DNA from: UBA1351 sp963677885
GTDB taxonomy: Bacteria; Bacillota; Clostridia; Lachnospirales; Vallitaleaceae
NCBI GenBank assembly: GCA_963677885.1
Contig: OY782500.1
Location: 5,270,001-5,334,000, forward strand
Direction of reading: 5' to 3'
DNA length: 64,000 bases
Shown: piece by piece, positions 1 to 9,392 of the stretch
How positions within the stretch are numbered: position 1 is the first letter of the stretch
How the letters are laid out: each line of letters starts with the position of its first letter
Made by a program: the position numbers and the translations under genes
The notes under the pieces: generated by a model
What the model was told of the DNA's origin: nothing
Database searches by the model: none
Seen by the model: only the letters and a program-made list of their open reading frames with translations

Positions 1-606
1 AAAATCATTCATGAAATTGTTCTTCCCATTAGTTTTGCCTTTATTGGCAACGGACCTCTTGATGAAATAACAGAAGTTTACGCACAGTTTAAATCCAAAA
101 ACCAATGTACTGATTTTGTTGAGAATATTGGTGATAAAAAAATATATATTACAGAAAGCAATTCTGAATCCTATGACAAGGTTTTATCCGGATGTTGTCA
201 TACAGGTGCAATAGTTCCAACTCATATGCTTTCTTACGGTGAGACCTTTGAAACAATTATTGAAAACGTAGCTGATTCCAGCGATAATGAGACCCGATTC
301 CTTATACTTTCCAAGGAAAATAATATGGATGTAGCAGACCATGCTCCATGGAAGACACTGCTGGTTGTCCATGATGACAGTGATAGACCTGGTCTTTTGG
401 TAGATATACTTAATATTTTTTCTGCTGACGGTATTAATCTGAAGTCAATTATTAGCCGACCAACCAAAAAAGGTCTTGGCAATTACAATTTCTTTATTGA
501 TGTTGAAGGCTGTTATCAGCGGAATAAGAAAGTTCGTGATGCAGTTGCCCATGTAACAAAAGAATTCAAAGTCAGGGTTTTAGGTTCATATTACAGGGTT
601 AATTAA
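1..606 (+). CDS. pheA: Prephenate dehydratase, C-terminal part (5' truncated by window)
   Basis: The frame is open from base 1, so the gene begins upstream of the window; 201 codons are visible. The first ~110 residues are the end of the catalytic domain, with the family's conserved Thr-Arg-Phe at about residues 98-100. The rest is an ACT domain containing the SRP-type phenylalanine-binding motif, which normally gives feedback inhibition by Phe. The enzyme converts prephenate to phenylpyruvate. Whether a chorismate mutase domain is fused at the N terminus cannot be seen. It lies upstream of the glycine riboswitch but is probably a separate transcription unit. Confidence 0.9.
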   Translation, partial: KIIHEIVLPISFAFIGNGPLDEITEVYAQFKSKNQCTDFVENIGDKKIYITESNSESYDKVLSGCCHTGAIVPTHMLSYGETFETIIENVADSSDNETRFLILSKENNMDVADHAPWKTLLVVHDDSDRPGLLVDILNIFSADGINLKSIISRPTKKGLGNYNFFIDVEGCYQRNKKVRDAVAHVTKEFKVRVLGSYYRVN

Positions 607-689
607 ATTCTACCGAAACCTTTATTGAAAAGCCATGTAAAAGCTTTAAAATATCTTGCTTTTTAAGACTCTTTCGAGTATGATAAGTA

Positions 690-695
690 TATAAT
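690..695 (+). promoter_or_regulatory. -10 element of the gcv riboswitch promoter
   Basis: A perfect TATAAT sits about 20 nt upstream of the first glycine aptamer, the right place to start the leader RNA. No good -35 box lies at 17 nt; the region further upstream is AT-rich. Assignment rests on position and the perfect hexamer. Confidence 0.5.
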
Positions 696-712
696 TTTAA
701 ACTCTAAATGAA

Positions 713-876
713 GTTGGCGAGAGAGATGCAATTTGCACACCGAAGAAGCAATAACATGTGCCGATATGTTAGAAACTTTCAGGTATAAGGGATCGCTAAT
801 GGATAGAACTTCTGGAAAGAATCGATAAGAGCACCGAAGGAGCAATACCTATTGGTAGAATCTCTCAGGTAAAGCA
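713..876 (+). promoter_or_regulatory. Tandem glycine riboswitch
   Basis: Two consecutive glycine aptamers can be read. The first has the GGCGAGAG start, the CACCGAAGAAGCAA core and an ACTTTCAGGTA closing segment at about 713-789. The second has GCACCGAAGGAGCAA and TCTCTCAGGTAAAG at about 801-876. Such tandem receptors bind glycine and in Bacillota usually activate gcv operons by preventing a downstream terminator. Here an intrinsic terminator follows directly and then gcvT, so glycine probably allows readthrough into the cleavage operon. Confidence 0.93.
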
Positions 877-881
877 TACAG

Positions 882-924
882 AAGATAGTAGGCAACGTTA
901 TTTGTTGTGTTACTATCTTTTTTT
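882..924 (+). terminator. Riboswitch expression-platform terminator
   Basis: AAGATAGTA (882-890) pairs with TACTATCTT (911-919), and an inner CAAC/GTTG helix (893-896/904-907) extends the hairpin. A run of seven T follows (918-924). Lying between the second aptamer and gcvT, this is the likely transcription-control element of the riboswitch. Confidence 0.85.
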
Positions 925-1029
925 GTTTCCTTTATGATGTCCTTATAGCTGTATATGCGATAGGAAATGATAGGTGATTGGATAAAAAAAGGTGGTAACA
1001 CCTTATTTCAGGAAGAAAGAAGGTATTTT

Positions 1030-2127
1030 ATGAAAAAAACACCACTTCACAGCCGTCACATTAAAGATAATGGTAAGATGGTTGAATTTGCTGGATATGA
1101 CATGCCTATTCAGTTTGAAAAAGTTTTGGATGAACATGATCACGTCAGAAACCATGTTGGTGTATTTGATGTGAGTCATATGGGTGAAGTTTATATTGTG
1201 GGCCATGAAGCTACCAAGTATTTAGACTTTTTATTGACCAATAATATAAGTGATATGCACCATGACCAATGTCTTTATACTATGATGTGTTATGAAGACG
1301 GGACTGTTGTCGATGACCTTTTGGTTTACAAATATACAGACATGAAATACCTATTGGTCATAAATGCCAGTAACGATGAAAAAGATGCCCAGTGGATGCA
1401 AAAAATTGCTGATGACTATAACTTTGATGTGGAAGTTGAACATGTAAGTGATTCTTTTGGCGAATTGGCAGTTCAGGGACCAAAGGCTGAAGAACTCCTA
1501 AGTGAAGTTTTCGGAGACTTTGTAAGAGATATTAAGTTTTTTACCTTTAAAGAATTGTTTATTGATGATATACCTCTGATTATCTCAAGAACCGGTTATA
1601 CCGGCGAAGATGGATTTGAGGTATTTATGCCAGCCGGAATGACGGAGACGGTTTACGACAAACTTTTTGATAAAAGTGATATTTTAAAGCCTATCGGCTT
1701 AGGTGCCAGAGACACATTGCGCTTTGAGGTGGCTCTTCCCTTATATGGCCATGAGATCTCTGATTCCATTAATCCTGTTGAGGCACGTTTGACTTATTTC
1801 GTTGATTTTGACAAAGAAGAATTCATGGGGAAAGAAGCCCTGATTGCCTGTAAGGAAGATGAAAACAGACGGGCCCTTGTTGGGTTTGAGCTGGTCGGAA
1901 AAGGGATTGCCAGAGAACATTATCCTGTATTTGATGGGGATGAACACGAAATTGGATTTGTTACAACCGGCTATAAACTTAATGGCTATGATGGGTCTAT
2001 AGGACTGGCCATTGTACCCAGATCTTTTAGTAAACTGGACAGTAGAATTTATGTTGGCGTTAGAAATAAGAAGATTGAAGCCAAAGTCGTCAAACGTAAA
2101 TTTTATGATAAAAAATACAAAAAATAA
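1030..2127 (+). CDS. gcvT: Glycine cleavage system T protein (aminomethyltransferase)
   Basis: A 365-residue GcvT that moves the methylene group from aminomethyl-lipoyl GcvH to tetrahydrofolate and releases ammonia. It shows the N-terminal HSRHI, FAGYDMP and VFDVSHMGE segments and the RTGYTGEDGFE folate-domain motif, and has full family length. The ATG at 1030 is chosen because a purine-rich GAAAGAAGG site lies just upstream; an in-frame ATG at 967 would add 21 residues with no homology feel. First gene of a five-gene unit controlled by the glycine riboswitch. Confidence 0.96.
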   Translation: MKKTPLHSRHIKDNGKMVEFAGYDMPIQFEKVLDEHDHVRNHVGVFDVSHMGEVYIVGHEATKYLDFLLTNNISDMHHDQCLYTMMCYEDGTVVDDLLVYKYTDMKYLLVINASNDEKDAQWMQKIADDYNFDVEVEHVSDSFGELAVQGPKAEELLSEVFGDFVRDIKFFTFKELFIDDIPLIISRTGYTGEDGFEVFMPAGMTETVYDKLFDKSDILKPIGLGARDTLRFEVALPLYGHEISDSINPVEARLTYFVDFDKEEFMGKEALIACKEDENRRALVGFELVGKGIAREHYPVFDGDEHEIGFVTTGYKLNGYDGSIGLAIVPRSFSKLDSRIYVGVRNKKIEAKVVKRKFYDKKYKK

Positions 2128-2180
2128 AAGCCCTAAATATAGGAGCAAAGAGCAAGCGATAAAAGCTAAGGAGGAAGATG

Positions 2181-2567
2181 ATGAAAGTTATTGAAACATT
2201 GCTGTATACAAAAAATCATGAGTGGGTAAGAGTAGAAGGTGAATTTGCTTATATTGGTGTTACTGATTATGCGCAACATGCCATGGGTGACATTGTATAT
2301 GTTGAAATGCCAGATGTGGATGATGATATTGAAATGGAAGAAGGGATGGGTGTTGTGGAGTCCGTTAAGGCTGCATCCGATATTTATGCCCCAATTACAG
2401 GAACTGTTGTTGAAGTGAATGAAGACCTGGAAGATTCACCTGAAATGATCAATGATGATCCTTATGATGCTTTCATTGTCAAAGTAACCATCAAAGACAA
2501 GAGTGAGTTGGATGAATTACTTAGTGCAGAGGACTATGAGGCTTATTTAAGCGAAATTGACGAATAA
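2181..2567 (+). CDS. gcvH: Glycine cleavage system H protein (lipoyl carrier)
   Basis: A 128-residue lipoyl-domain protein that shuttles the aminomethyl intermediate between the P, T and L proteins. The lipoyl-lysine motif ESVKAAS is intact, with Lys63 as the attachment site. AAGGAGG at 2168-2174 fits the ATG at 2181 (6 nt) better than the tandem ATG at 2178 (3 nt). No lipoate ligase or synthase is seen in the operon, so lipoylation must be supplied from elsewhere. Confidence 0.95.
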   Translation: MKVIETLLYTKNHEWVRVEGEFAYIGVTDYAQHAMGDIVYVEMPDVDDDIEMEEGMGVVESVKAASDIYAPITGTVVEVNEDLEDSPEMINDDPYDAFIVKVTIKDKSELDELLSAEDYEAYLSEIDE

Positions 2568-2588
2568 GGTATTTAAAGGAGGATTTTA

Positions 2589-3920
2589 ATGCATCCATTT
2601 TTACCCCATACTAAAGAAGATATAAGTTCTATGCTTGCTACCATTGGTGTATCAAGCCTAGAAGACTTGTTCAAAGATATTCCTGATGAGATTCGTTTAA
2701 AAGACGAATTGAATATTACATCCAGTATGTCAGAAATGGAGATCAGAAAACTTCTGACTTCATTAAGTGACAAGAATCTGACGACTGAGCAGGCAGTAAA
2801 CTTTATGGGCGGTGGAGCCTATGATCACTATATTCCGGCGATCATAAAACACCTTGCCTTGCGCCAGGAGTTTTTTACAGCCTATACGCCCTATCAGCCT
2901 GAAATTAGCCAGGGGACCCTCCAGGCAATTTTTGAGTACCAATCTATGATCTGTGAACTTACAGGGATGGACGTATCCAATGCCAGTCTGTACGATGGTG
3001 GTACTGCCCTGGCTGAAGCTGTTTTTATGGCTAATCACGGCAACAAAAAAGAACTTGTTTTGGTATCTGAAACCGTTAATCCAGAGTATCGACAGGTTAT
3101 AGAAACCTATGCCAAATATAATGGTCTGACATACCAAGAGATTAAATCCATTGACGGACAAACGGATCTCGAAGACCTTAAGTCCAAATACAATGGAGAT
3201 GTTTCGTCTGTCCTAATTCAGGTTCCCAATTATTTCGGTATCGTAGAAGACGGTGTAGCCGTTAGAAATCTTATGGATCAGATAAAAACAAAGGCACAAT
3301 TGATTATAGCTGCCAATCCAATTTCTTTGGCCCTATTGGAAGCCCCTGGAAATTACGGTGCCGACATTGTTGCAGGTGAAGGGCAATCTCTAGGTGCTCC
3401 TCTTCAATTTGGTGGCCCTTATTTAGGTTTTATAGCGGCAAAAAAAGATCATATGCGAAGAATGCCTGGACGTATCGTTGGTGAAACTCTTGATCTTGAT
3501 GGTAAAAGGGCTTATGTTTTAACCCTTCAGGCAAGAGAGCAGCATATTAGACGCGAGAAGGCCATGAGCAATATCACATCAAACCAGGGACTTATAGCTT
3601 TGATGGCTACAATCTACATGGCCACCATGGGTAAGGAAGGACTAAAGGAAGTTGCCGGGCAATGTCTCTCAAAAGCTCATTATTTGGCAAAAAAACTATC
3701 CGAGTTAAATGGAGTGAGTCTTTCCTATGACAAGGCTTTCTTCCATGAGTTCGTCGTTAAGACGGAAGTGAACGCCACCTCCCTTCATCAGGTTATGGAA
3801 GAGAAAGGCTTTTTGTCAGGAATCGTCATCTCTGATCATGAACTGCTTCTTTGTGTGACAGAGAAAATTTCCAAAGACCAAATGGATACTTTCGTTAAAG
3901 AATTGGAGGGCATCCTATGA
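2589..3920 (+). CDS. gcvPA: Glycine dehydrogenase (decarboxylating) subunit 1
   Basis: The 443-residue N-terminal half of the split P protein. It starts with the family's HPFLPHT segment and carries the GGGAYDHYIP, YTPYQPEISQG and GEGQSLGAPLQFGGP motifs. It pairs with subunit 2 to decarboxylate glycine with PLP and transfer the residue to GcvH. GGAGG lies about 6 nt before the start. Its end overlaps the ATG of the next gene in an ATGA arrangement, suggesting translational coupling of the two halves. Confidence 0.96.
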   Translation: MHPFLPHTKEDISSMLATIGVSSLEDLFKDIPDEIRLKDELNITSSMSEMEIRKLLTSLSDKNLTTEQAVNFMGGGAYDHYIPAIIKHLALRQEFFTAYTPYQPEISQGTLQAIFEYQSMICELTGMDVSNASLYDGGTALAEAVFMANHGNKKELVLVSETVNPEYRQVIETYAKYNGLTYQEIKSIDGQTDLEDLKSKYNGDVSSVLIQVPNYFGIVEDGVAVRNLMDQIKTKAQLIIAANPISLALLEAPGNYGADIVAGEGQSLGAPLQFGGPYLGFIAAKKDHMRRMPGRIVGETLDLDGKRAYVLTLQAREQHIRREKAMSNITSNQGLIALMATIYMATMGKEGLKEVAGQCLSKAHYLAKKLSELNGVSLSYDKAFFHEFVVKTEVNATSLHQVMEEKGFLSGIVISDHELLLCVTEKISKDQMDTFVKELEGIL

Positions 3921-5362
3921 AAACATACAATAAATTAATCAACGAGTTATCGGTACAAGGACGGAAAGGGTATCAAATACCTGATTTGGATGTTGAAAGT
4001 TTTGACCTTGATGGTTATTTTCCTCAAGGAATGACTAGAAAAGTGGCTCCTGAACTTCCTGAAGTCAGTGAACTTCAAGTCCTTAGACACTATACCAATC
4101 TGAGTCAAAAAAACTTTGGTGTAGAATCAGGGACCTATCCACTGGGATCCTGTACCATGAAATACAATCCAAAAATAAACGAAGATATGGCAGGCCTGCC
4201 AGGTTTTGTAAATATTCATCCCTTACAGGATGATTCGAGCGTACAAGGTGCTCTCCAGCTCATGTATGAACTCAATGAAATGTTAAGGGATATTACCGGT
4301 ATGGATGGAATTACGCTTCAACCTGCTGCTGGTTCTCAAGGTGAGCTGACAGGACTTATGATTATGAAAGCATATTTAGAGTCTAAAGGCTTAAGTCATA
4401 AGAAAAAAGTTATTATTCCGGATTCAGCCCACGGCACGAATCCTGCCAGTGTTACCATGGCTGGATTTGAAACAGTGGAAATCAAGTCGGAAAACGGAAT
4501 TGTATCCTTGGCTGCTCTTGAAGAAGTCCTGGATGATGATATAGCCGGTCTCATGCTGACAAACCCTAATACCCTTGGGCTATTCGAGAAGGATATTCAT
4601 GTGATTGCTGAGAAAATCCATGAACTGGGTGGTGTTCTCTATTATGATGGAGCCAATATGAATGCCAATATGGGCATAACAAGACCTGGAGATATGGGCT
4701 TTGATATTGTACACCTGAATCTTCATAAGACTTTTTCCACACCTCATGGTGGTGGTGGCCCAGGAAGCGGTCCGGTGGGTGTAAAAGCGCATTTGATTGA
4801 TTTTCTTCCAAATCCTACTGTTGTCAAACGGGGAACTGAGTATTTTAGAAAAGATGCTTATGAAAATTCTATAGGCCGTGTGAAAACTTTTTATGGTAAT
4901 TTTGGTATGTTGGTTAGGGCCTATACCTACATTAAGTCCTTGGGACACGAAGGCTTAAAAAATGCTTCAATGCTGGCGGTTCTTAATGCCAATTATATGA
5001 AAGAGCGCTTGAAAGGGAAGTATAAACTTCCTTATGATACTGTATGTAAACATGAGTTTGTACTTGCTGGATTGAAGGAGGCAGGTCAAGAGGTGAACAC
5101 CTTAGGTGTAGCTAAAAGGCTTATAGATTATGGCGTCCATCCACCAACTATTTACTTTCCGCTAATTGTTGACCAGGCCTTAATGATAGAGCCGACTGAA
5201 ACTGAAGACAAGGAAGCCTTGGATGCCTATATTGATATCATGTTGAAAATCGCTGAAGAAGCCGTTGAAAATCCTGAACTTCTTATCAATGCACCAGTTA
5301 ATGCACCGGTGAAACGTCTTGATGAAGTAGCTGCTGCCAGAAAACCGAAAGTGAAATGGTAG
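3917..5362 (+). CDS. gcvPB: Glycine dehydrogenase (decarboxylating) subunit 2
   Basis: The 481-residue PLP-binding half of the split P protein. The PLP lysine is in NLHKTFSTPHGGGGPGSGP (Lys at about residue 271), preceded by SAHGTNPAS and the YDGANMNA region. TTGGAGGG upstream lies inside the end of subunit 1, and the two genes overlap by 4 nt. Together they form the heterotetrameric P protein typical of Bacillota. Confidence 0.96.
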   Translation: MKTYNKLINELSVQGRKGYQIPDLDVESFDLDGYFPQGMTRKVAPELPEVSELQVLRHYTNLSQKNFGVESGTYPLGSCTMKYNPKINEDMAGLPGFVNIHPLQDDSSVQGALQLMYELNEMLRDITGMDGITLQPAAGSQGELTGLMIMKAYLESKGLSHKKKVIIPDSAHGTNPASVTMAGFETVEIKSENGIVSLAALEEVLDDDIAGLMLTNPNTLGLFEKDIHVIAEKIHELGGVLYYDGANMNANMGITRPGDMGFDIVHLNLHKTFSTPHGGGGPGSGPVGVKAHLIDFLPNPTVVKRGTEYFRKDAYENSIGRVKTFYGNFGMLVRAYTYIKSLGHEGLKNASMLAVLNANYMKERLKGKYKLPYDTVCKHEFVLAGLKEAGQEVNTLGVAKRLIDYGVHPPTIYFPLIVDQALMIEPTETEDKEALDAYIDIMLKIAEEAVENPELLINAPVNAPVKRLDEVAAARKPKVKW

Positions 5363-5370
5363 GTGATACA

Positions 5371-6789
5371 ATGAATGTTGAAGTGGCGATTATTGGAGGA
5401 GGACCGGGTGGATACGTGGCTGCCTTGTGGCTTGCAAAAGCAGGTGTTAAGACCTGCCTGATTGAAGGGCACAAAGTAGGTGGTACCTGTCTGAATTATG
5501 GATGTATACCGACCAAGGCTTACTATCACTATGCAAAACTTATTCGCAACATGGAGAAACACCGGGAAATTGGAATTAGCTTTGATAATCTGTCTATTGA
5601 TTTTTTGAAAATCAAAGAAGATAAGGATACAAGGGTCAATAATCTGGTAACAGGAGTTGAATCTCTTCTCATTAAGAGTAAAGTGGACCTTATTAAAGGC
5701 TATGGTACTTTGCTTGATGATCATCAGATTAAAGTGGAGACCGGTGAGAAGTCTGTGTTCGTCACAGCCGACTATATAATCCTCGCAACTGGAAGTAAAC
5801 CTCTATTGCCACCTATAGAAGGACTTAAGGATGGATTGGGTTCAGGTTTTGTCCTGACATCCAAAGAAGTCCTCGAACTTAATGAATTGCCAAAAGAAAT
5901 CCTAGTAATTGGCGGTGGCGTTATAGGTATGGAGTTTGCAGGAATTTTGTCAGCTATGGGATCAAATGTTACGGTTGTTGAAGCCTGTGACAGTATTTTG
6001 CCAACCTTTGAAAAAGACCTGGTTAAACGCTATAAACCATTGGCGAAAAAACAGGACATACAAATCATAACGTCTTCAAAAGTAACAAGGGTTGATTCCA
6101 AATGCAGGCAAGTGACTTATATGGATAAGAAGGGTCAAGAACAGACTGTTTCCTGTGATAAAGTCTTGTGTTCTGTTGGCAGGCAGCCTGTCCTTGATGG
6201 CTTTGGCAAGGAGAACTTATCAGTAACTGTCGATAATGGCCGTCAGATTGTGGTTGATGATCATATGAAGACATCTTTAGGTCATGTCTACGCGATTGGT
6301 GACGCCAACGGCTTAAGTTTGCTTGCCCATTCAGCATCAAAACAAGGTGTCATTGCCGGAGGCCAGATCATTGCAGCCCTTGGTAAAGATCATGAAGGTT
6401 TTTATCAGGGCCAATCCGAAAAAGGTTTCAGTGAGTTTGCCATACCAAGAGTTGCTTTCCTTATGCCGGAAATAGCTGAGGTGAGTCTTGGTAATTCAGG
6501 AGATGGGAAAGTCGGGAAATTCATGAACCGGTCAAACGGTATGGCAATGGCGGCTCATGAAACGGATGGGTTGGTTAAAGTGGAGTACAGTGATGAAAAA
6601 GCTGGACTTGTTTACATGGGGATTCTAGGTGAAGGGGCTGCCGAACTCATACACAGCGGCGTACATGCCATAGATAGTCAAAGTCCCTATGACCATTTGA
6701 TTAAATCAATTACCGGTCATCCGTCTTTAAGCGAATCCATCCATGAAGCTCTACTGGATGTGGAAAAGAAGAGTATTCATCAACTTTAA
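5371..6789 (+). CDS. lpdA: Dihydrolipoyl dehydrogenase (L protein)
   Basis: A 472-residue FAD/NAD-dependent disulfide reductase that reoxidises dihydrolipoyl GcvH. It has the N-terminal FAD motif GGGPGGY (9-15), the redox pair Cys40/Cys45 in GGTCLNYGC, an NAD-binding GGGVIGMEFAG, and a C-terminal HPSLSE carrying the catalytic His-Glu pair. ATG 5371 is preferred over in-frame ATG 5356, which lies inside gcvPB. There is no fused lipoyl domain. As last gene of the operon it makes the cleavage system self-sufficient in L protein. Confidence 0.95.
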   Translation: MNVEVAIIGGGPGGYVAALWLAKAGVKTCLIEGHKVGGTCLNYGCIPTKAYYHYAKLIRNMEKHREIGISFDNLSIDFLKIKEDKDTRVNNLVTGVESLLIKSKVDLIKGYGTLLDDHQIKVETGEKSVFVTADYIILATGSKPLLPPIEGLKDGLGSGFVLTSKEVLELNELPKEILVIGGGVIGMEFAGILSAMGSNVTVVEACDSILPTFEKDLVKRYKPLAKKQDIQIITSSKVTRVDSKCRQVTYMDKKGQEQTVSCDKVLCSVGRQPVLDGFGKENLSVTVDNGRQIVVDDHMKTSLGHVYAIGDANGLSLLAHSASKQGVIAGGQIIAALGKDHEGFYQGQSEKGFSEFAIPRVAFLMPEIAEVSLGNSGDGKVGKFMNRSNGMAMAAHETDGLVKVEYSDEKAGLVYMGILGEGAAELIHSGVHAIDSQSPYDHLIKSITGHPSLSESIHEALLDVEKKSIHQL

Positions 6790-6854
6790 AGATTGTGAAA
6801 TATATTACTAACTCTCGACTGACACAAGTGCTTACGATATTTGTTGAGTCGTGT

Positions 6855-6869
6855 AAAGTATAATACTTT
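6855..6869. repeat. Perfect palindrome AAAGTAT-A-ATACTTT
   Basis: Seven-base arms flank a single A in the gap between lpd and the EAL gene. It could be a protein-binding site. A weaker inverted pair, CGACT (6816-6820) and AGTCG (6847-6851), lies just upstream. There is no T-run, so it is not an obvious terminator. Confidence 0.4.
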
Positions 6870-6880
6870 CATATAATTTA

Positions 6881-6908
6881 GGCGCAGCAATTAGGTTAAT
6901 GCTGCGCC
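6881..6908. repeat. GC-rich hairpin, possible end of the gcv transcript
   Basis: GGCGCAGCA (6881-6889) and TGCTGCGCC (6900-6908) form a perfect 9-bp stem with a 10-nt loop, by far the most GC-rich stretch of this intergenic region. No T-run follows on either strand, so it is not a standard intrinsic terminator. It may be a factor-dependent stop or a transcript-stabilising stem. Confidence 0.5.
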
Positions 6909-6990
6909 TGACTTGTATCTTCTGACTAAATTACTATATGTAGATAGATAGTACTAGACTGGTTTCCTAGATAAAATTTCATAAGTACGG

Positions 6991-6996
6991 TATAAT
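6991..6996 (+). promoter_or_regulatory. -10 box for the EAL gene
   Basis: A TATAAT preceded by GG sits about 36 nt upstream of the start codon. A good -35 hexamer is not visible at the expected distance, so the promoter is only tentative. Confidence 0.4.
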
Positions 6997-7031
6997 ATTA
7001 ACAAGCTAGAGGGGCATGACGGGAGAGTACT

Positions 7032-9356
7032 ATGACTGATAATTATGTTTTACTTACGTTGATGATATATGCCACATCATATGCTTTTGTCTATATTGCG
7101 AATCTCATATTTGAGTCTTATTTTAATTTCTTACACCGGTTCAGGAATGTGCTTCGAGGACTTTTCTTTGGACTGGGAATTTCTGTGACTATTTTTATCT
7201 TAAACAGTGCCGGTCTTACCGGGTATCCTGACGGTCGATTTACCCTTGTTATGGTTGTTGCCTCTTTTTTCGGATTTTTACCTGGTTTAGCCTTGTATTC
7301 TATGGTCAGTATTTTCAGTATACTTAACAACTATTATGAGACTACCTTCTTGATGGTCAACCTGACTTGGCACCTAGGTCTTGGGGTCTTGATCTATTTA
7401 ATGCCTCTCAGGAATACATATCTTCATATGTTGGCCAACATGATAGGTTCTATTGTAGGTGTTTATGTTGCGACTATACTTGCAGGTGTCTTTGTTGAAG
7501 AAGCTTTATCTCTGCTGAGTGATACCAACGACAATGTGTATCTTCTGCTTCCGATGGTAACCATCTATGCCGGTCTTGTGTCCTTGTCGGTGGTTAAAGA
7601 TGAGAACCGGCGACAGCGGATTGAAGAACTGGATTATAACTCAAAAGTTCTTTTTGACTTGAATAAATCAACGGAGCATCTTAACCGTCAGTTAATTGAC
7701 AGTGAAAATAAATATAAACTACTTCTTATGGCTAGCGATGAAGGTGTTGTGGACTATGATCATACGACAAAAATCGTATCGCTGTCAGATAAAGCACTGG
7801 CAATTATAGACCATGCTTTAAGAGGTAAGGAAATGACTCTGTGGGATGTAATGGATATTTTGGTTGATGAAGATGCCAAACTTCTCAAGGAGACCTTTGA
7901 CCGAATTAAGTATGGCAACCAGGAAATGATTGATGTCAGACTGCGAATCAAGCAATTATATGGTGACTCCAGACATGTTCGGCTGACGGGAGCAATTATC
8001 AGGCAGGATGGCAAAATCAGTCGCATAGTAGGAGCTGTCAAAGACATACATGATGCAGTACTTAAAGAGGAGATTATCTATAATCTTGCCTATAGAGACG
8101 AAGCCACACGGATTTATAACGAAAATGCTTTTGTTAAAGATTTAAATGAACTTCTTGCCAACCAGAAACAGGAGAACATCTTGTTCTTGTCAATACGAGG
8201 GTATCTAAGTTATAATTCCATTGGTATAGCCTTTAGGAATAATTTAAGACTTCACTTTGTGAATATGCTTAAACGATTTTTCTATGTAGAGAATTGTTAT
8301 TATCTTGAGGATGGTGTTTTTGCTGTGAGAAATCATCAGGAGATTACTTTTGAAGAGGCAAAAGTCAAATACCAGGCCTTAAGTCGTGAACTTGAGAAAC
8401 CTAAGTCAATCGGAGATGTTTCCGTTCATTTAATGATGCATGGGACCTATATTACCTGTCCTTCTGACAGTGACTACCCAGAGGGAATTGTCTCCAGAGG
8501 CAAGGCTATGTTGAGTCATTTGGAAAGTAATAAAATTATGGACCTGGCTAATTTTAAGGAATCCATATATAAGACCCAGTTTCGCGCCAATCGTTTGGAT
8601 ACCTTTATCCTAAGTGCCATTGAAGATGATGAGTTTTATCTGGTCTATCAACCGCAATACAATGAAATAGGTCATATTATTGGCTATGAAGCGTTAATCC
8701 GTTGGGATTCAGACCGGTTTGGCTATGTATCACCCAATGAATTCATTCCAGTTGCAGAGCGGAATGGAAATATCTTTTTTGTTGGACGTTTCGTCATTGA
8801 TTCAACCTGTGAGTTTTGTAACCGATTTAAAGACCGGTTTGGCAATTATCCAAGAATATCCATTAATGTGTCCTTCGTTGAACTGATTAATCCGGATTAC
8901 GCCTCTGATTTATATCATACACTGGAGTTATATGCTATTCCGGTTTCTTCCATCGTTCTTGAAATTACTGAGACTGCTATTTCAGATTTTGTTGATGTAG
9001 TTCTGACCAATATTCAGGCACTTAGCAGACAGGGTTTTGAAATTCATTTAGATGATTTTGGAACCGGTTATTCATCACTTAATCATTTGAGTATGCTTCC
9101 TGTTGATACTGTGAAGATTGACAAGTCATTTATTGATCAGATTATGACCAACCATTCAACCCAGAAAATTGTCATTTCAGTAATTGAGCTTTGCCATAGG
9201 TTGGGTAAAAAGGTAATTGCTGAAGGGATTGAGAGAGAAGACCAGTTCAATATACTTAAGGATATGTCCTGTGATGAATTTCAGGGATATCTCTTTAGTA
9301 AACCCCTTAATGACTACACGATATTAGAAAACGAAAAAATAACCAAATTATATTAA
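7032..9356 (+). CDS. Membrane EAL-domain protein with degenerate GGDEF (probable c-di-GMP phosphodiesterase)
   Basis: 774 residues. Residues 1-190 hold five or six hydrophobic helices resembling a LytS/YhcK-type 5TM receptor. A PAS-like segment (~225-340) follows, then a GGDEF-like domain in which LEDGVF (~425-430) replaces the catalytic motif, then a complete EAL domain. The EAL part has E553-A-L, the EITET segment, D674-D675-FGTGYSSL, VKIDKSF and VIAEGIE, so metal and substrate residues look intact. Predicted to hydrolyse c-di-GMP at the membrane, with the dead GGDEF perhaps a GTP or c-di-GMP sensor. Monocistronic by spacing. Confidence 0.88.
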   Translation: MTDNYVLLTLMIYATSYAFVYIANLIFESYFNFLHRFRNVLRGLFFGLGISVTIFILNSAGLTGYPDGRFTLVMVVASFFGFLPGLALYSMVSIFSILNNYYETTFLMVNLTWHLGLGVLIYLMPLRNTYLHMLANMIGSIVGVYVATILAGVFVEEALSLLSDTNDNVYLLLPMVTIYAGLVSLSVVKDENRRQRIEELDYNSKVLFDLNKSTEHLNRQLIDSENKYKLLLMASDEGVVDYDHTTKIVSLSDKALAIIDHALRGKEMTLWDVMDILVDEDAKLLKETFDRIKYGNQEMIDVRLRIKQLYGDSRHVRLTGAIIRQDGKISRIVGAVKDIHDAVLKEEIIYNLAYRDEATRIYNENAFVKDLNELLANQKQENILFLSIRGYLSYNSIGIAFRNNLRLHFVNMLKRFFYVENCYYLEDGVFAVRNHQEITFEEAKVKYQALSRELEKPKSIGDVSVHLMMHGTYITCPSDSDYPEGIVSRGKAMLSHLESNKIMDLANFKESIYKTQFRANRLDTFILSAIEDDEFYLVYQPQYNEIGHIIGYEALIRWDSDRFGYVSPNEFIPVAERNGNIFFVGRFVIDSTCEFCNRFKDRFGNYPRISINVSFVELINPDYASDLYHTLELYAIPVSSIVLEITETAISDFVDVVLTNIQALSRQGFEIHLDDFGTGYSSLNHLSMLPVDTVKIDKSFIDQIMTNHSTQKIVISVIELCHRLGKKVIAEGIEREDQFNILKDMSCDEFQGYLFSKPLNDYTILENEKITKLY

Positions 9357-9392
9357 AAAACCCATACTATAAGTCAGCTAGAAGGAGACCAC

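Noticed and set aside
5227..5724. Minus-strand open frame over the gcvPB-lpd junction
   Set aside because: No ribosome site; overlaps two strong genes on the + strand.
6881..6908. Standard intrinsic terminator after lpd
   Set aside because: The stem is strong but no T-run follows.
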